Assembly: GCF_017654505.1 (NCBI RefSeq) | Contig: NC_054541.1 | Coordinates: 45,774,986 to 45,838,985 of the forward strand | Direction: 5' to 3' | Source: Polyodon spathula | Taxonomy: Eukaryota; Chordata; Actinopteri; Acipenseriformes; Polyodontidae | Length of the DNA: 64,000 nt | Made by a program: the position numbers and the translations under genes | The notes under the pieces: generated by a model | Told to the model about the DNA's origin: nothing | Database searches by the model: none | Seen by the model: the letters and a program-made list of their open reading frames with translations, nothing else | Part shown: one piece after another, positions 34,831-46,195 of the stretch | How the letters are laid out: each line of letters begins with the position of its first letter | Position numbering within the stretch: position 1 is the first letter of the stretch

Positions 34831-35905
34831 TTCTTGGAGGGATATTTACCAGTAGGTAGAGTCCTGGAAAACACAACCTAGGTGTCTCTTCTGCTTATTC
34901 ATTTGAACTGTGCATTTCTATTTAAATCAAGTATTTGTGAATGGAAATGCCACAAGTGTACTAAAAAAAAAAATCAAAGCCCTTTTTAAAGGGCTTAAAC
35001 AGTAAACAATTTCTTTGCACATTGTTTGTAACAAAGATCTGGTCAGAGTAAGGAGCATTTTTATTAGGAAATATAATGCATGCCATGTGGAGCTACACGT
35101 GTAACCTCTGGAATTTAATCTGTTAGATAGAACTCATTTTAATTCGGCCAGCTTTTCTAATTGCAATGAGACCAAATCATGAACCTCATTAAATAACAAT
35201 ATACAGTATACAATTAGAATAATGTTGCATGCAGCGAGTGTTGAGATGAACAAGCGAGGAATTGCCCTGCATGAGAGAAGAATGGGTATGGTACTAATTA
35301 AGAATCCTTGTAGGGAGCACCACGTTTATTTATTTACTTGTTAACTTGCCACTACTCTTTCTACACTCCCTATGGGTCAGCAATGCTACAGTAACTTATA
35401 TTGTGCATTATAAATATGTATTAAATGATACCATGTGGTAACAAAGTGACCAACGTCCCTCCTGGAATCTGTTGTAACCTCTGCTCCCGTCCCCTTGTGC
35501 TGTAAAAATAGAGCCGTGCTTGTATCTGGGATAGAACATGTTGGATCGTTCCTGTAACTTTGGAGAGATGTTGGACGTCTGGTAGGTTACTCGGCTAGCT
35601 GAAGGACAGGAACACCCGCAGAGCCTTCCATGTTTTGTACACAGCTGTATTTTATATTTCGTTATGTACTGAACTGGGCACCACACAGATTCTTTTTTTT
35701 TTTTTTTTTTTTTTTTATTACAGCTGTAATCTTTGTTAAATTTGATTAATCATATTGCTCACATTTAACTGTTTCTAACCCCACATAACTGACAATACAG
35801 TGCATGCAAAAGTACATATTTATGCTGCTGCCAACAACTTAGCGATTTTTTATTTTATAGTTATATTTTTATATTTTATGTATGAACTGTGTATTTGTGC
35901 GTGTG

Positions 35906-36391
35906 CAGCTATGGCCAAAAGTTTTGCAGCACCCTATAGAATGAACTAATTTTGCTCTCATAATGTCAAATGAAACCTGCTGAATAATGTTGTGTTAACA
36001 TCAAATTACATACTGCTTTGTCTTTTTAGTGTGTGTGAAATAGAACATAAGAACATAAGAAAGTTTACAAACGAGAGGAGGCCATTCGGCCCATCTTGCT
36101 CGTTTGGTTGTTAGTAGCTTATTGATCCCAAAATCTCATCAAGCAGCTTCTTGAAGGATCCCAGGGTGTCAGCTTCAACAACATTACTGGGGAAAACTCA
36201 CAAATTTGAAAAAGTGTTGACATTTTGAAATCTAACATGAAATACAGTACTACTGTTATGGCTTCCTGTAGACTTTCATGATGTCATTTTGTAGTTTCTT
36301 TGATTACATGATAAATAAGATTTAAGAAGTTATTTTTTTTCCCTCAAAACCTAAAATTTGTAGGTGATGGAAAAATTTTGACCATAGCTGT
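35906..36391. mobile_element. Tc1-type short inverted-repeat element (MITE) with nested repeat
   Basis: Left end agctatggccaaaagttttg, right end complement agctatggtcaaaatttttc. The two match at most positions. No transposase inside. About 155 bases of another repeat (36039-36195) are inserted in the middle. Confidence 0.8.
36039..36195 (+). mobile_element. Dispersed repeat fragment, CR1/SINE-like
   Basis: Starts with gaacataagaacataagaaa and contains gaggaggccattcggcccat and later gatcccagggtgtcagcttc. A diverged relative is at 60795-61040. I recognise the motif as a common dispersed repeat of early-branching ray-finned fish but cannot name the family. Confidence 0.7.
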
Positions 36392-36842
36392 ATATCTTAT
36401 GAAGTACTCTGAAACCTATCTATTCCGGCATTGCTTGGGACTGTAAAATTGGGCAGAATTATACATTAAGCTGGGTTAGTGGTATTGCAAAATGTACTAC
36501 TATACCAAAAATTGATTTTAAAAACTCTCACAGTACATGGTGTGATCTGTAATTCAAGGTTTATATTAATTTACTTTCTCCATTGTGTAAACAAGGATTT
36601 TACTGTAGATGTACCATATGTGCAGGACATATGCTTATTTACAACATACTTTACTGTAAATTTAGATAAGAAAATCACATGATTCGGTGTTGGACTGCCC
36701 AACCAGATTTACATTGGTTTTATGATCATGCCAGATTCCAGAATAGGCAGGTTCTGGATTGTAGAGTGGCTGGATTGGACAGGTTGTATTGTAGTTGTAA
36801 TAGGCCTCGGGACGATGCTATGATTTTGATCACAAAATACAC

Positions 36843-36850
<8 letters not shown>

Positions 36851-36930
<80 letters not shown>

Positions 36931-36950
36931 CAATATATATATATATATAT
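36851..36950. repeat. (TA)n microsatellite, interrupted
   Basis: TA units with breaks at about 36882 and 36927-36935. Confidence 0.95.
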
Positions 36951-37709
36951 AAATATTCATTCATAAGTATTTGTTGTGGGTACACTTTATGTCTGGTACC
37001 AATTTAAAACAAACCAGTCAGTAATTTACCGTACAGGGCATACATGCAGGCGTCTCGTCAGGATTAAAGCTATTTCCGTCAGGATTTGCAACAAAGTTTT
37101 AAAGAGACTTCTATGTTTCTGGGTATATGTAATAGAATATTAGCTATACACATGTGAAAGTAAATTGTACAGATCCCACTTTTTGTCTGTCAAACACAAG
37201 CAGCAGAGGTTATCAAGCCTCAAAACTGGAGGGGATTGTCCAGCCTGGTTACCAATAGAGTGGCTGAAGTCTAAAAAATTATACAATCCCCTTTCCTCCC
37301 TAAACCAGCAGTGCACAATGATGGGGCCCTCATGGAGGTTCCCCAGCCAAGATCAGCAAACCCAGTGGAAACTGGATTCCCATTGCTCTCGACTCCAAGC
37401 AGCAGTAGTACCCAGACATAAATATATATTTGACATCTCTAAATGTAATGCCAGGCTAACATGTTCACATCCCTAGTGTTTTAAGCACACCTTTTAATGT
37501 ATAAAATATGTACCAGTAATTGTCCAGATATGTTTTATATTTATTTACCTTCTCAAGTAATAAGTTCATTGTGTTTCTAAACTTCTAATTACATATGTGC
37601 TATCAAATACACGCATTAAACATAATGTATAATGTATTTCATTTAATGTGAATGGTGTAACTGTAAATCGGTGCACCAATGTGGCCCTTTATTGATTTCT
37701 CTAACAGCT

Positions 37710-38009
37710 GGTTTCACAAACTGTAATTGTCTCTAATCTCAGGCTACTTTACCCAAAGTAACATTAGGTAGTCCAGGATTAGTTATAATTGGGGTCTGTG
37801 AATCTTAACCTTTTGGCCAAAACAGTTGTTCAGATGTTGCCCTTCATCCAAGCATTTGTTACACAAATGTAGTCCTAGTTAAACCTGGTCTCTGCAGTAG
37901 TGTGTTTTTTTTGTTTTGTTTTGTTTTTTTTAAATATAATAGTTTAGTTTGATCTTGTTTGCTTCTGCTGACAAGTCTTACCCAAGAACATGTTGCAGTT
38001 TGTGAAACC
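37710..38009. mobile_element. MITE with 14-bp perfect inverted ends
   Basis: ggtttcacaaactg at 37710-37723 and its exact complement cagtttgtgaaacc at 37996-38009 enclose 300 bases without coding potential. No clear target duplication, so I cannot assign a superfamily. Confidence 0.75.
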
Positions 38010-41000
38010 ACAAATACATTAGGAAAGTCCTATTGGCATCAGTATGAAGGATAACACAATGGGTTTGGTAGCTATACATTCAATCCACTATGTGGTGCTG
38101 GTTTGCATAAAGGCATGAAGATTTATACATAGTACAAATATATTCCCTGAAATGCAGAAACAATGGACTTTTGTTTCAGTTAAATTCTTTTTTTGTAGCC
38201 TGTATTGGATAAATTTACATGCATTGAATTGCAGTTCCTTCTGAAACGCCTCTCAAACATAAAAACAATTGAAAAGAACAACTAAACAAAAGGAAATCTG
38301 CTGCAGTGTATGTTACAACATGTTAATAGGTTATTTATAGTGTCTTTCCAGTAAATCCTTTTACAATTGGTACATGTTTATCTTCACAGAAGAATGTTAG
38401 TTTAGTTATTTGTTGCACATTTTAGTGCTTTTAGGCCTGAAAGCTAGCTAGCAGGTCCTGGTTTCTCATTTCAATGTATCGGAATAACAAGTAATACTGC
38501 ACTGCAAATACTTTTGTCTGGATGAATAATCACAAACAAGCAGCAAAGTAATAAATGCATGCACAATTACAGGATTTTCATGCTTGAGAAGGCCTACAAG
38601 CCCACTCTGAAAATATCTGCGCTGTTGGTGTTTCATGTACAATGTTAACTGGATAAGAGAAACAATTTTGAATTTTTTTTTAAAATGCATTTGTTTCCTT
38701 AGACTACAGCAGGTGGTGTAGTTAGTGATCACCCAGGAACAGTATTTTACCATGTTATTTAACGTGATCATGAACCTCTACTATGGATTTGTAGTGCCAG
38801 TTACAACTAGTTTGGGTGTAGTGCTTCATCTCCCATAGATCTCAGCACTGTATAACACACAAAAAGTAATAAGTTACATCAAACTTTGAAAGGATATTTA
38901 AAAGATTTTGAGAAGTTATTTTCTCACGCCTCTCTTTATTTTAAGTGCATTAAAGTGTAGAATCATAAGCATGAAATCACCTCTTGAGACACACAACAAA
39001 ATATCAGTGGGATCAGCGAGTTTGATTTGGTCTCCAGGTGCTGAACGCAGCTCATTGTGGGCGCTAGCCAAGGCACGGGTGATGTACGTTTCTCTCTCAA
39101 ACACACTGAGAGACACACACACAGTTAGTGTGATTAATGAGCTTACTACATTTTATCAACTCGTATATATAATATGAAGTTGCTAAAAATGTAGTAAGCT
39201 TGTTAAGCACACAAACTTTGTGTGTGTAAACAAAACATTTAATTACTTTTTTGTTCTTGCTAACAAATCAAATATTCATGAATTTGACTGCTGTACAAAA
39301 AACTAATGAATAAGTGTGCTAATAATATCCAGCATCACATCCCAAAGTTAGATTTTTTTTTGTGGCTTGCTAAAGGAAGGTTCTAACAAATAATCCATTC
39401 TGGTGAATTGGATATTGTATGTAAAAAAAAAACGTTAGTAAATGTGTTCATAATACTGTACATGTATGAGCTTCACCCACCCCGCCATATAAGGAATTCT
39501 ATTAAATAACATAATTAGGTACCATAATCTACACTGCTCTCTCAACCAGAGGAGCATTACATTTGATAGGTGATAGGACTGAGTTTATAGTTACTTCATT
39601 AAGAATAACCACCTTCTTAAAGTGGCCATACTTAACGGCATGTTAACAAAGCATTTACCAGTTATCACTAAAGATCCATAATGCTGATGTTAAAAATCTT
39701 CAAATAAATTACTTCTATATGCACCTTATTTTGTTTTGGCTAGTTCTGTGACATGAGCTGTTTTGATTTTTGTTTGAGAAAAAACAATAACACAAGCTTA
39801 GCACAGTGGTGAATGTTTTGTGAATATGGCTCCTTTTAGACATGTTCTTTCACCCTCTATCTTCAAAAGATAACTAGATTTTATTGTTAAATGGGAACTA
39901 ATGCAACCATTAGCTCTGTCGCTGTTGTGCAGGTACAAAATCTGTCTCCTATCCAGCCTGAGAGTCAATATTATATCTAGATTTCAGTTTGTGTGGGAAG
40001 AATGAGAAATTATACTTTTTTAATTTGAATTGTATTTCCAGTTTTACAAATTCCCAGGGCCTTTTCCCAGAAGAAATAAACAGGATTACTGCAAGGCATG
40101 CTGGGAGTTCAATAACCACACCCCCAGTGCACTCTTAATTATCAAATTGCTTAAAATAGGTTGTGGTTCCAGGAGTTACTGGCCTTGAATCTAAGTTCAG
40201 CCACTCGCTCACAGTAAGTAGGAGTCTTTGCTGAGTCTTTGCTGTGTAACTTTGAGCCTCTGTTCTTCTCAACTGTTCGAACTGGACACACAACAACTAT
40301 ACTGATAATTCAGCTAAGCCATTTCCAGACAACCAATAATGAAAAGCATAAACTGTCTGGGCTAACCCTAATGTTTGTATTTTGAAACTAATGTGGTCAG
40401 CTTTTCAACAAGACATTCTGATTCAGCAATAAAGGATAATGGTCATTTTAAGCTGCTGTTCTTGCATTACTGTGGGTGTGTATTTCAGTGATACATCTGT
40501 GCTGACAATTAGCATAAAAAACATACAAATGTGAGGGGGATACTAGCTGCTATGTAGCTTGACTTTTTTTTCTTTTTTCTTTTTGACAGCCATGTGTAGC
40601 AGTGTGTATAACTTCTGTAGTTTTCATCGCTAATAAAGCAATTACTAGGCCGAAAGCAGCCTTAAATGACAAGCGTCCTGACTTCTCTTAAAATTAGTTT
40701 CTTGATGCTATCCTCCCTCAATCCATTAGATTCTGCCATGACAGTTCCTGGCTGACTGTTAGAACCGTACAGTTTTCTCTATTTATTTTGTACTGTGCTT
40801 TACAGCACTTTACACTGTGACATGCTGATCCCCAGATTGTGAGATACAGGTGCAAGGCTTTGAGGTTTAAAGCAGAGCTTTTGTTCTGTTCCCCACTTGA
40901 CTACCTTGATGACAACCAGACAGTGAATCCCTGAGTCATAGTTATTGCTACAGGATTGCATTGCACTGTACTGCATTTGACAGCACAATGGGCCCTATTC

Positions 41001-41643
41001 ACAAAGCCATACCTGTGTTTTATTTTTCAATAGCTGTTTGCACATTCTGTAAGTTAGAGTTTAGAAATGAAAGAATAGGTTAGTACACTTTTTTGAAAAC
41101 AGCCGACAATAGTTTAGGAAAACCAATTCATCAGAGCCAGATTAGGTTGCAAGGCAACATAGTGGATCTAGTCATGGGAACCAGTGGTTCAGAAGTTAGA
41201 GGGACACAGTTCTAGGATTTAACCAACATTCAAACTGCTATCACAGGATCTATTTGAGCAACAGATATGATTTCAGTGAACATAGTAAACAACACTGTTG
41301 AGTGTTGAAATAGTTACGGATGCATATGCTACTGAAGTATGTGCTGGTGAAGTGTGAAATCAAAGGTTATTCATTTTTAATTAAAGAGTAAGCAGCTTTA
41401 ATAGAAAGTAGGGTTGGCAGAGTTGAAAGGTCACATTGTGCAATGGTTCGATGAGGACGTCTGTTCTCTCCCAACACTTCTTTAAAACTCCACAACTGAA
41501 AGCCAACTAGTCCGATTTTGAGAAAAAAATAATTATAACTGAATAGTGGAGAGAGATTACCCAGAACAGCAATCATGAAACTATTAAATAATGCAAATCA
41601 AATTAACAATATGTAACAACAAGCATTGCTAGCAGCACGCCTT

Positions 41644-41960
41644 AATCAAACAATCTTTATTTTATATAGCGCCTTTCATAGCGGACCACCATCACAAAGC
41701 GCTTTACAATATACAGCAAAAAAAGAAGCATAATACATTAAATACAGTGAAAAAAACAATCCATAATACATTAAATACAGTGAAAAAACAATGCATAATA
41801 CATTAAATACAAGGCTAGGACGTAAAAGGAAAATTCTTTGTGGATGAAAGTAGCAACGACAATAACACATGTCAGGCTTAAAGAGAATGAAAAGCAAAAG
41901 AGAAGAGGTGGGTCTTGAGAGTTAAAGCGAGCGACGGTGGTAGCATCACACACCAAAGGT
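41644..41960 (-). mobile_element. LINE/SINE-type repeat with L2-like tail
   Basis: Reversed, the end reads tgtaaagcgctttgtgatgg, ctatgaaaggcgctatataa and aataaagatt, the same tail as the SINE at 20143. Just inside is a roughly 35-bp unit (cataatacattaaatacagt) repeated three times at about 41729-41812. The head of the element is unclear. Confidence 0.75.
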
Positions 41961-43614
41961 CAATCCTTTAATTTCCAGTCTTCTGCTCTCTTCTCTTCGA
42001 AACATGCATATCAATCGTAGTGCGTACAATACATCTGCCAGTACTAATCTAAATTTGGCATCTTCCAGAGATTCTTCTGTTTGAATGGAAACATCTGGGC
42101 CTGTCCTATCTGTTCCAGTCTCAAAAGCATCTTCTGATTCATCCACATGAAAATTGAATTATGCAAAAGATGGGGCAGAGTCCATAAAATAGTGGACTGC
42201 ATAGCATGCCAATTGTTCAAGGTGCTTCATTTTTTCTCTCAATTATGAATAAAGGAAAAATGACCATAATTAACCAACCATACAGAACTGAAGCTGGTAT
42301 TAACTTATTGTTTAACCTGCCCTCTGAATTCATTTCGAGATCAGTGTAAAATACATATTAACTGAATTGGAAACAGCAGCTACATGTACAGCAGCACACC
42401 TTTGTGATAATGAACTCTCAGACCAGATTAGTTTGCCAACGCTGACAGTATTCTGTTATATATAAAAGCTGCCTCTCCCTGTTGCAAGACCTGACAAACT
42501 TTAAGCAAGGGCTTATAGCAGGCTTTGTGTTGGTCCAAACATGTACATCAAAATAACTATGTAATTGCATGTTCTTTTTTTTTTTTTTATCTTCTCCCAA
42601 ATGTTACATCAACCCCAGTGCAAGAAAAGGTAGTCATAGTGTCAACATCAGATAGTAAGATATATGAATCCCATCAGATAGAATGACCTCCAGTCACTCC
42701 AATCTTGGTCAAGCTGCCAAACCAGAAATGAAACATATTATTTGAGATTTCCTTCACCAGGCCACTGCGCTGCCCAGTGCAATGAATTGTTCCAAGTGCT
42801 GCCTAGTATAGCTGCACAATAAGCTGGAAGCAATTAACAGCCAACATGAATGGTCACTTTAGGACTCCTGGGCTCTGCATCATTGTGGTATGAAAGCGGA
42901 GCAATTCCTCTTCAGCAGATGGACTGAGAGAAGCAAGAGCAGAATCAACCACTCTCAAAAAAAGCCTTGGGGTGAAATTCACAATGTTACACCGAGAGTA
43001 TTCATCTGCTGTCAATCTGAAGTGACAGTGGCTTTTTGGACAAGTCATTCAGACCAGGTCTGACAAGGCCACATCTACAGAGGACTTGCAAGCTGCCAGA
43101 GACAAGCAAACTCTGCTGGCGCATTGAAACTAACTGCTAGTGTCCTTGACCTATTAAACTGTCAACAGGCCTGTTTGACAATCTGCGTCCTAGTGGAATT
43201 GTAACTACTAGATTCAGTCATGCTCCTGTGGCACTGTCGACAGGTCAACATGAGGTTCACACAAGCCAATCAGAGGGGGGATCACTATCCAATATCTGCG
43301 TTGAGTTTTAGGTTGGTTGGTTAAAATGTGATTATAGTTTTTCATGCCTGTCTGCGCTTCTTGGCAGGTTATTCTGTGTCCAGTTAAAAGAAATGGGGCC
43401 ATATAACCTGCAGTAAGTTTATTGGCAGGTGATATTGAATTCATAGAATCAGACTTGGTAGGTTCCCTCAGAACACTACAATAATACATCTTAAAAGTTA
43501 ACTTGGGGACAAGAAACAGGGTCAGTGGTTAATGGTTGAGGGGGGAGAAGAAAAGACTGCAGCAAAAACTGTGACTTCTTTATCCAATGTTCCAACCACT
43601 ATATTAAAACAAGG

Positions 43615-43661
<47 letters not shown>
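43615..43661. repeat. (ATT)n microsatellite
   Basis: About 15 ATT units; no element recognised next to it. Confidence 0.95.
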
Positions 43662-43662
<1 letters not shown>

Positions 43663-44869
43663 AAAACAATGCATCTTTAAAACTGCAGTTCTTACAACCA
43701 TATTTTGTACAAAAGTATAACTCTGGTGTCTGTTTAATAACATATTGTCTAGTTCAGCCTTCTGTTTATTCTATGTTTTTGCATTCTATTGTGAAGGTAT
43801 TTTTTTTGGAAACAACATTTGGGATGATGCCACTCAAAGCATATTTTAAACATGCCATTTCAGTGTTTTCAAGACCTTGCTACAGCTTTCAAAACATGCC
43901 CCTCCCTAGGCAAGTTCACCAGTGAAGAATGGGGCCATTTCGTTCGTGGTTAAAATGATCATTGTTTCTACAAGCAACGTGCCTTTGATAAAGACACTGC
44001 CTGAGCAAACATTTACAAATGGCTTGTCTGTTTAGTCTAGTTAGTTTGATAAGACAGCAGCTCAGCACCAGTAAGGGTGAATCGCTACAAGAGTGTCCCC
44101 TTGTGGAAAAAATGTGTCTATACAGGGTGTTAGCAAAGCCCCTCTCCGCCCCTCAGGTGACTGCTTTTCACTGCGGCTCGATTTCACCAGCATTCTTCTA
44201 ATTTATCATGGACTATAGCAGGAGGTATGACACTGGCTTATTGCTGTTTATACTGTGGATCCTTTACCAGGTCTGTTTAAGTGCAATAAAACAAGTTGAA
44301 CGATCATTTATTTACATTCTGCACCCTAAGTCAATTATATAGCAAGTGATAACATTTATAAAAAGCATTACAAGTTACAAATCATGTATTGGGAACTCTT
44401 AGAAAATAAAGCAGGCAGCGTAGTGCAAATAAATTAAAGCAGGTGACATATCACGTGATTGACCAGTATATAAACCCTGGATTAGTTAACTGGAGTTCGA
44501 ATGTGGTAGAAGCAAGAATATATCAGCATTACAGTGGTCAAACAACATCAACGAGAAACTGGTGCATTTGATATATTACAGTTATAAATAAATAAAAATA
44601 AACAACTAAAACTGAAATAACAGGCAATTTAATGTATCAGCCAGCCCTAAAATATGTTAGGCCTATGTGCTTAATTGTTACTATATTTTATATTATATTA
44701 TTACTTTGTTTCTATTTTTAGTAATGACTTTGTTTATTCGGTACATATATTCACTTACAAACTGAATTTTTCGCATCGGTTCATTTGGGTTGGTGTTATG
44801 TACTCGCCACGGAAGTATAGAGGCAACTTCCCTCTGTTTGAAATTGCTGCGTTCATTGTTTGACACACA

Positions 44870-45002
44870 ACTCGGCTCTATTCGACAGAGCTCGTGTGTG
44901 ATCCGACTGGCAGAGCGAGCGAACAGTGCAGAACTGAAAAGGGCTCAAGTTTTAATCCACAGGACTGTACACCTGGAAAGTACGAGACAGAAAGGAAAAC
45001 AG
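44870..45002 (+). other. pawr: Probable non-coding first exon of pawr
   Basis: GC-richer than its surroundings and ending gaaaacag|gtagga, a good donor 390 bases before a strong acceptor. The 5' end is a guess; no TATA box is obvious at the expected distance, though tatataaa with an upstream cacgtg lies at 44455-44475. Human pawr also starts, as I recall, with a non-coding exon. Confidence 0.5.
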
Positions 45003-45392
45003 GTAGGAAACCGAAGTAGTTGCGATTTTATTTTAAGTCACGTGCTGTAAAGGAATTATTTTTGAAAATCTGACCGTTTAAAAAGTATAACTTGTTTGGA
45101 AAACTATGTAGAGAGCCCTTGCGTAGAGTTAAAAAAAAAAGAGAGAGAACTTGCACAGACCTGTACTATACAGGATAGCGGGCTGGGAAAAAAAAAAAAA
45201 AAACAGGTTCAAGCAGTATCGCAATACTAAAACGCGTTTTGTTATGAAGATATTACAATTTGTTATGGGAGAAATGTGTAAGATATAGGCTAATGTTGGT
45301 TTGGCTTACAAGAAACTCCGCAAGCAGGTTGTGAGATGTGCCAAATGAAATTACCGGTGTTTTTTTTTTTTTTCTTTTTTTCTCCCCCACAG

Positions 45393-45565
45393 TGTGTAGC
45401 GAATTCGTTACTGTGTTTGCGAAATTATATTGCCTGTTTAATTCCAGTGGAATGCTGCGGTTTTAGTTGCAAGACAGGGACAACAACTCTGGGAACGGTT
45501 TGTTTCCCATTTTAACAAAAACAACAACACAAAAAAAAAAACTATTATTGATCCAAAGAGATAAC
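45393..45565 (+). other. pawr: pawr 5' UTR part of the first coding exon
   Basis: Acceptor ttttttctcccccacag at 45376-45392 after a long T tract. The 173-base leader contains a four-codon upstream ORF at 45452-45466 (ATG to TAG). The frame after that stop is open into the gene but has no further ATG before 45566. Confidence 0.65.
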
Positions 45566-46195
45566 ATGGCGACCGGAGGCTTCAGAGCACCAAATACAGC
45601 AACGGATTTTCTAGAAGAATGGAAGGCCAAAAGAGAAAAGATGAGGGCTAAAATGCTTGGGGAGCTTGCTGCTTCTGGCAGCAGTACTGGAAGTGGTAGC
45701 AGCACCACGGTGACAACAACTTCTGCTGTGCTCGCTGCAAAGAATAACAATGAAACTGTCAGCAGGAGAGTAGTCGGGTCAAGCAATGAATTAAATAACA
45801 ATGGTAACCCTGATCGCGGAGTTTCCACTACTTTTAATTGTGTGTCGGTTTCTTCTCATTCAATGGCCCGATCGCCGTCCTCCTCGGCTGTCCGGAGGAT
45901 CGAGGATGACCCACAACAGGCGTCCGCCTGTCGGGGAGCAGACCCCGCGGGAGGTAACCTAAAGAAGGTACAACCCCAACCGGAGAAACTTCCCGGGACC
46001 CCACAGGCTGACGGCACCGGGAATGTCTGCAGCGAGAGCGACAAAGATAGCACCCCTTCCCCTGCAGCGAGCTCTAAAGGCAAGGAGAAAAGTAAGAGCG
46101 CTGGCCCTAGTGCCAGGAAAGGAAAGGGGCAGATCGATAAAAGAAAAATAAGAGAGAAGCGAAGATCCACAGGAGTTGTCAACATACCTTATGAG
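45566..46195 (+). CDS. pawr: pawr (PAR-4) first coding exon, 210 residues
   Basis: Encodes the N-terminal part of prostate apoptosis response 4, a pro-apoptotic leucine-zipper protein that binds atypical PKC, ZIPK, WT1 and actin. The start is chosen at ATG 45566 (aacATGg, good context) because MATGGFRAPNTATDFLEEW and KAKREKMRAK match the mammalian N terminus. ELNNN at residues 75-79 matches the motif bound by SPRY/SOCS-box proteins SPSB1/2/4. Residues about 180-207 are SGPSARKGKGQIDKRKIREK-like SAC core with the nuclear signal, then RRSTGVVNIPYE, where Thr202 is the PKA/ZIPK-site equivalent. The exon ends at donor gtaggt in phase 0. The middle is low-complexity and longer than in mammals; I see no clear EEPDG-like caspase site. 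The later exons with the coiled coil and zipper are not in the window. Confidence 0.95.

Larger units (their letters stand above)
34831..44860. other. Intergenic region between ppp1r12a and pawr
   Basis: About 10 kb with no gene I can name. It contains inverted-repeat elements (35906-36391, 37710-38009), a repeat with an L2-like tail (41644-41960 reversed), (TA)n and (ATT)n tracts, and minus-strand protein-like fragments near 39.0, 42.0 and 42.9 kb that I treat as unassigned. Confidence 0.6.

Noticed and set aside
40150..40330. Possible third copy of the 20143-type SINE
   Set aside because: Only weak resemblance (ttcagccactcgctcacag) without A/B boxes or tail; too diverged to call.
44455..44480. 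E-box plus tatataaa as pawr promoter
   Set aside because: The TATA-like motif is about 400 bases from the candidate first exon; common by chance in AT-rich DNA. Kept only as a remark.
45467..45565. N-terminal extension of pawr upstream of ATG 45566
   Set aside because: The frame is open but begins with a non-ATG codon right after a stop; the ATG at 45566 has good context and begins the conserved MATGG sequence.
45856..46185. Antisense frame over the pawr exon
   Set aside because: Shadow of the GC-rich coding exon; pawr identity on the + strand is clear.
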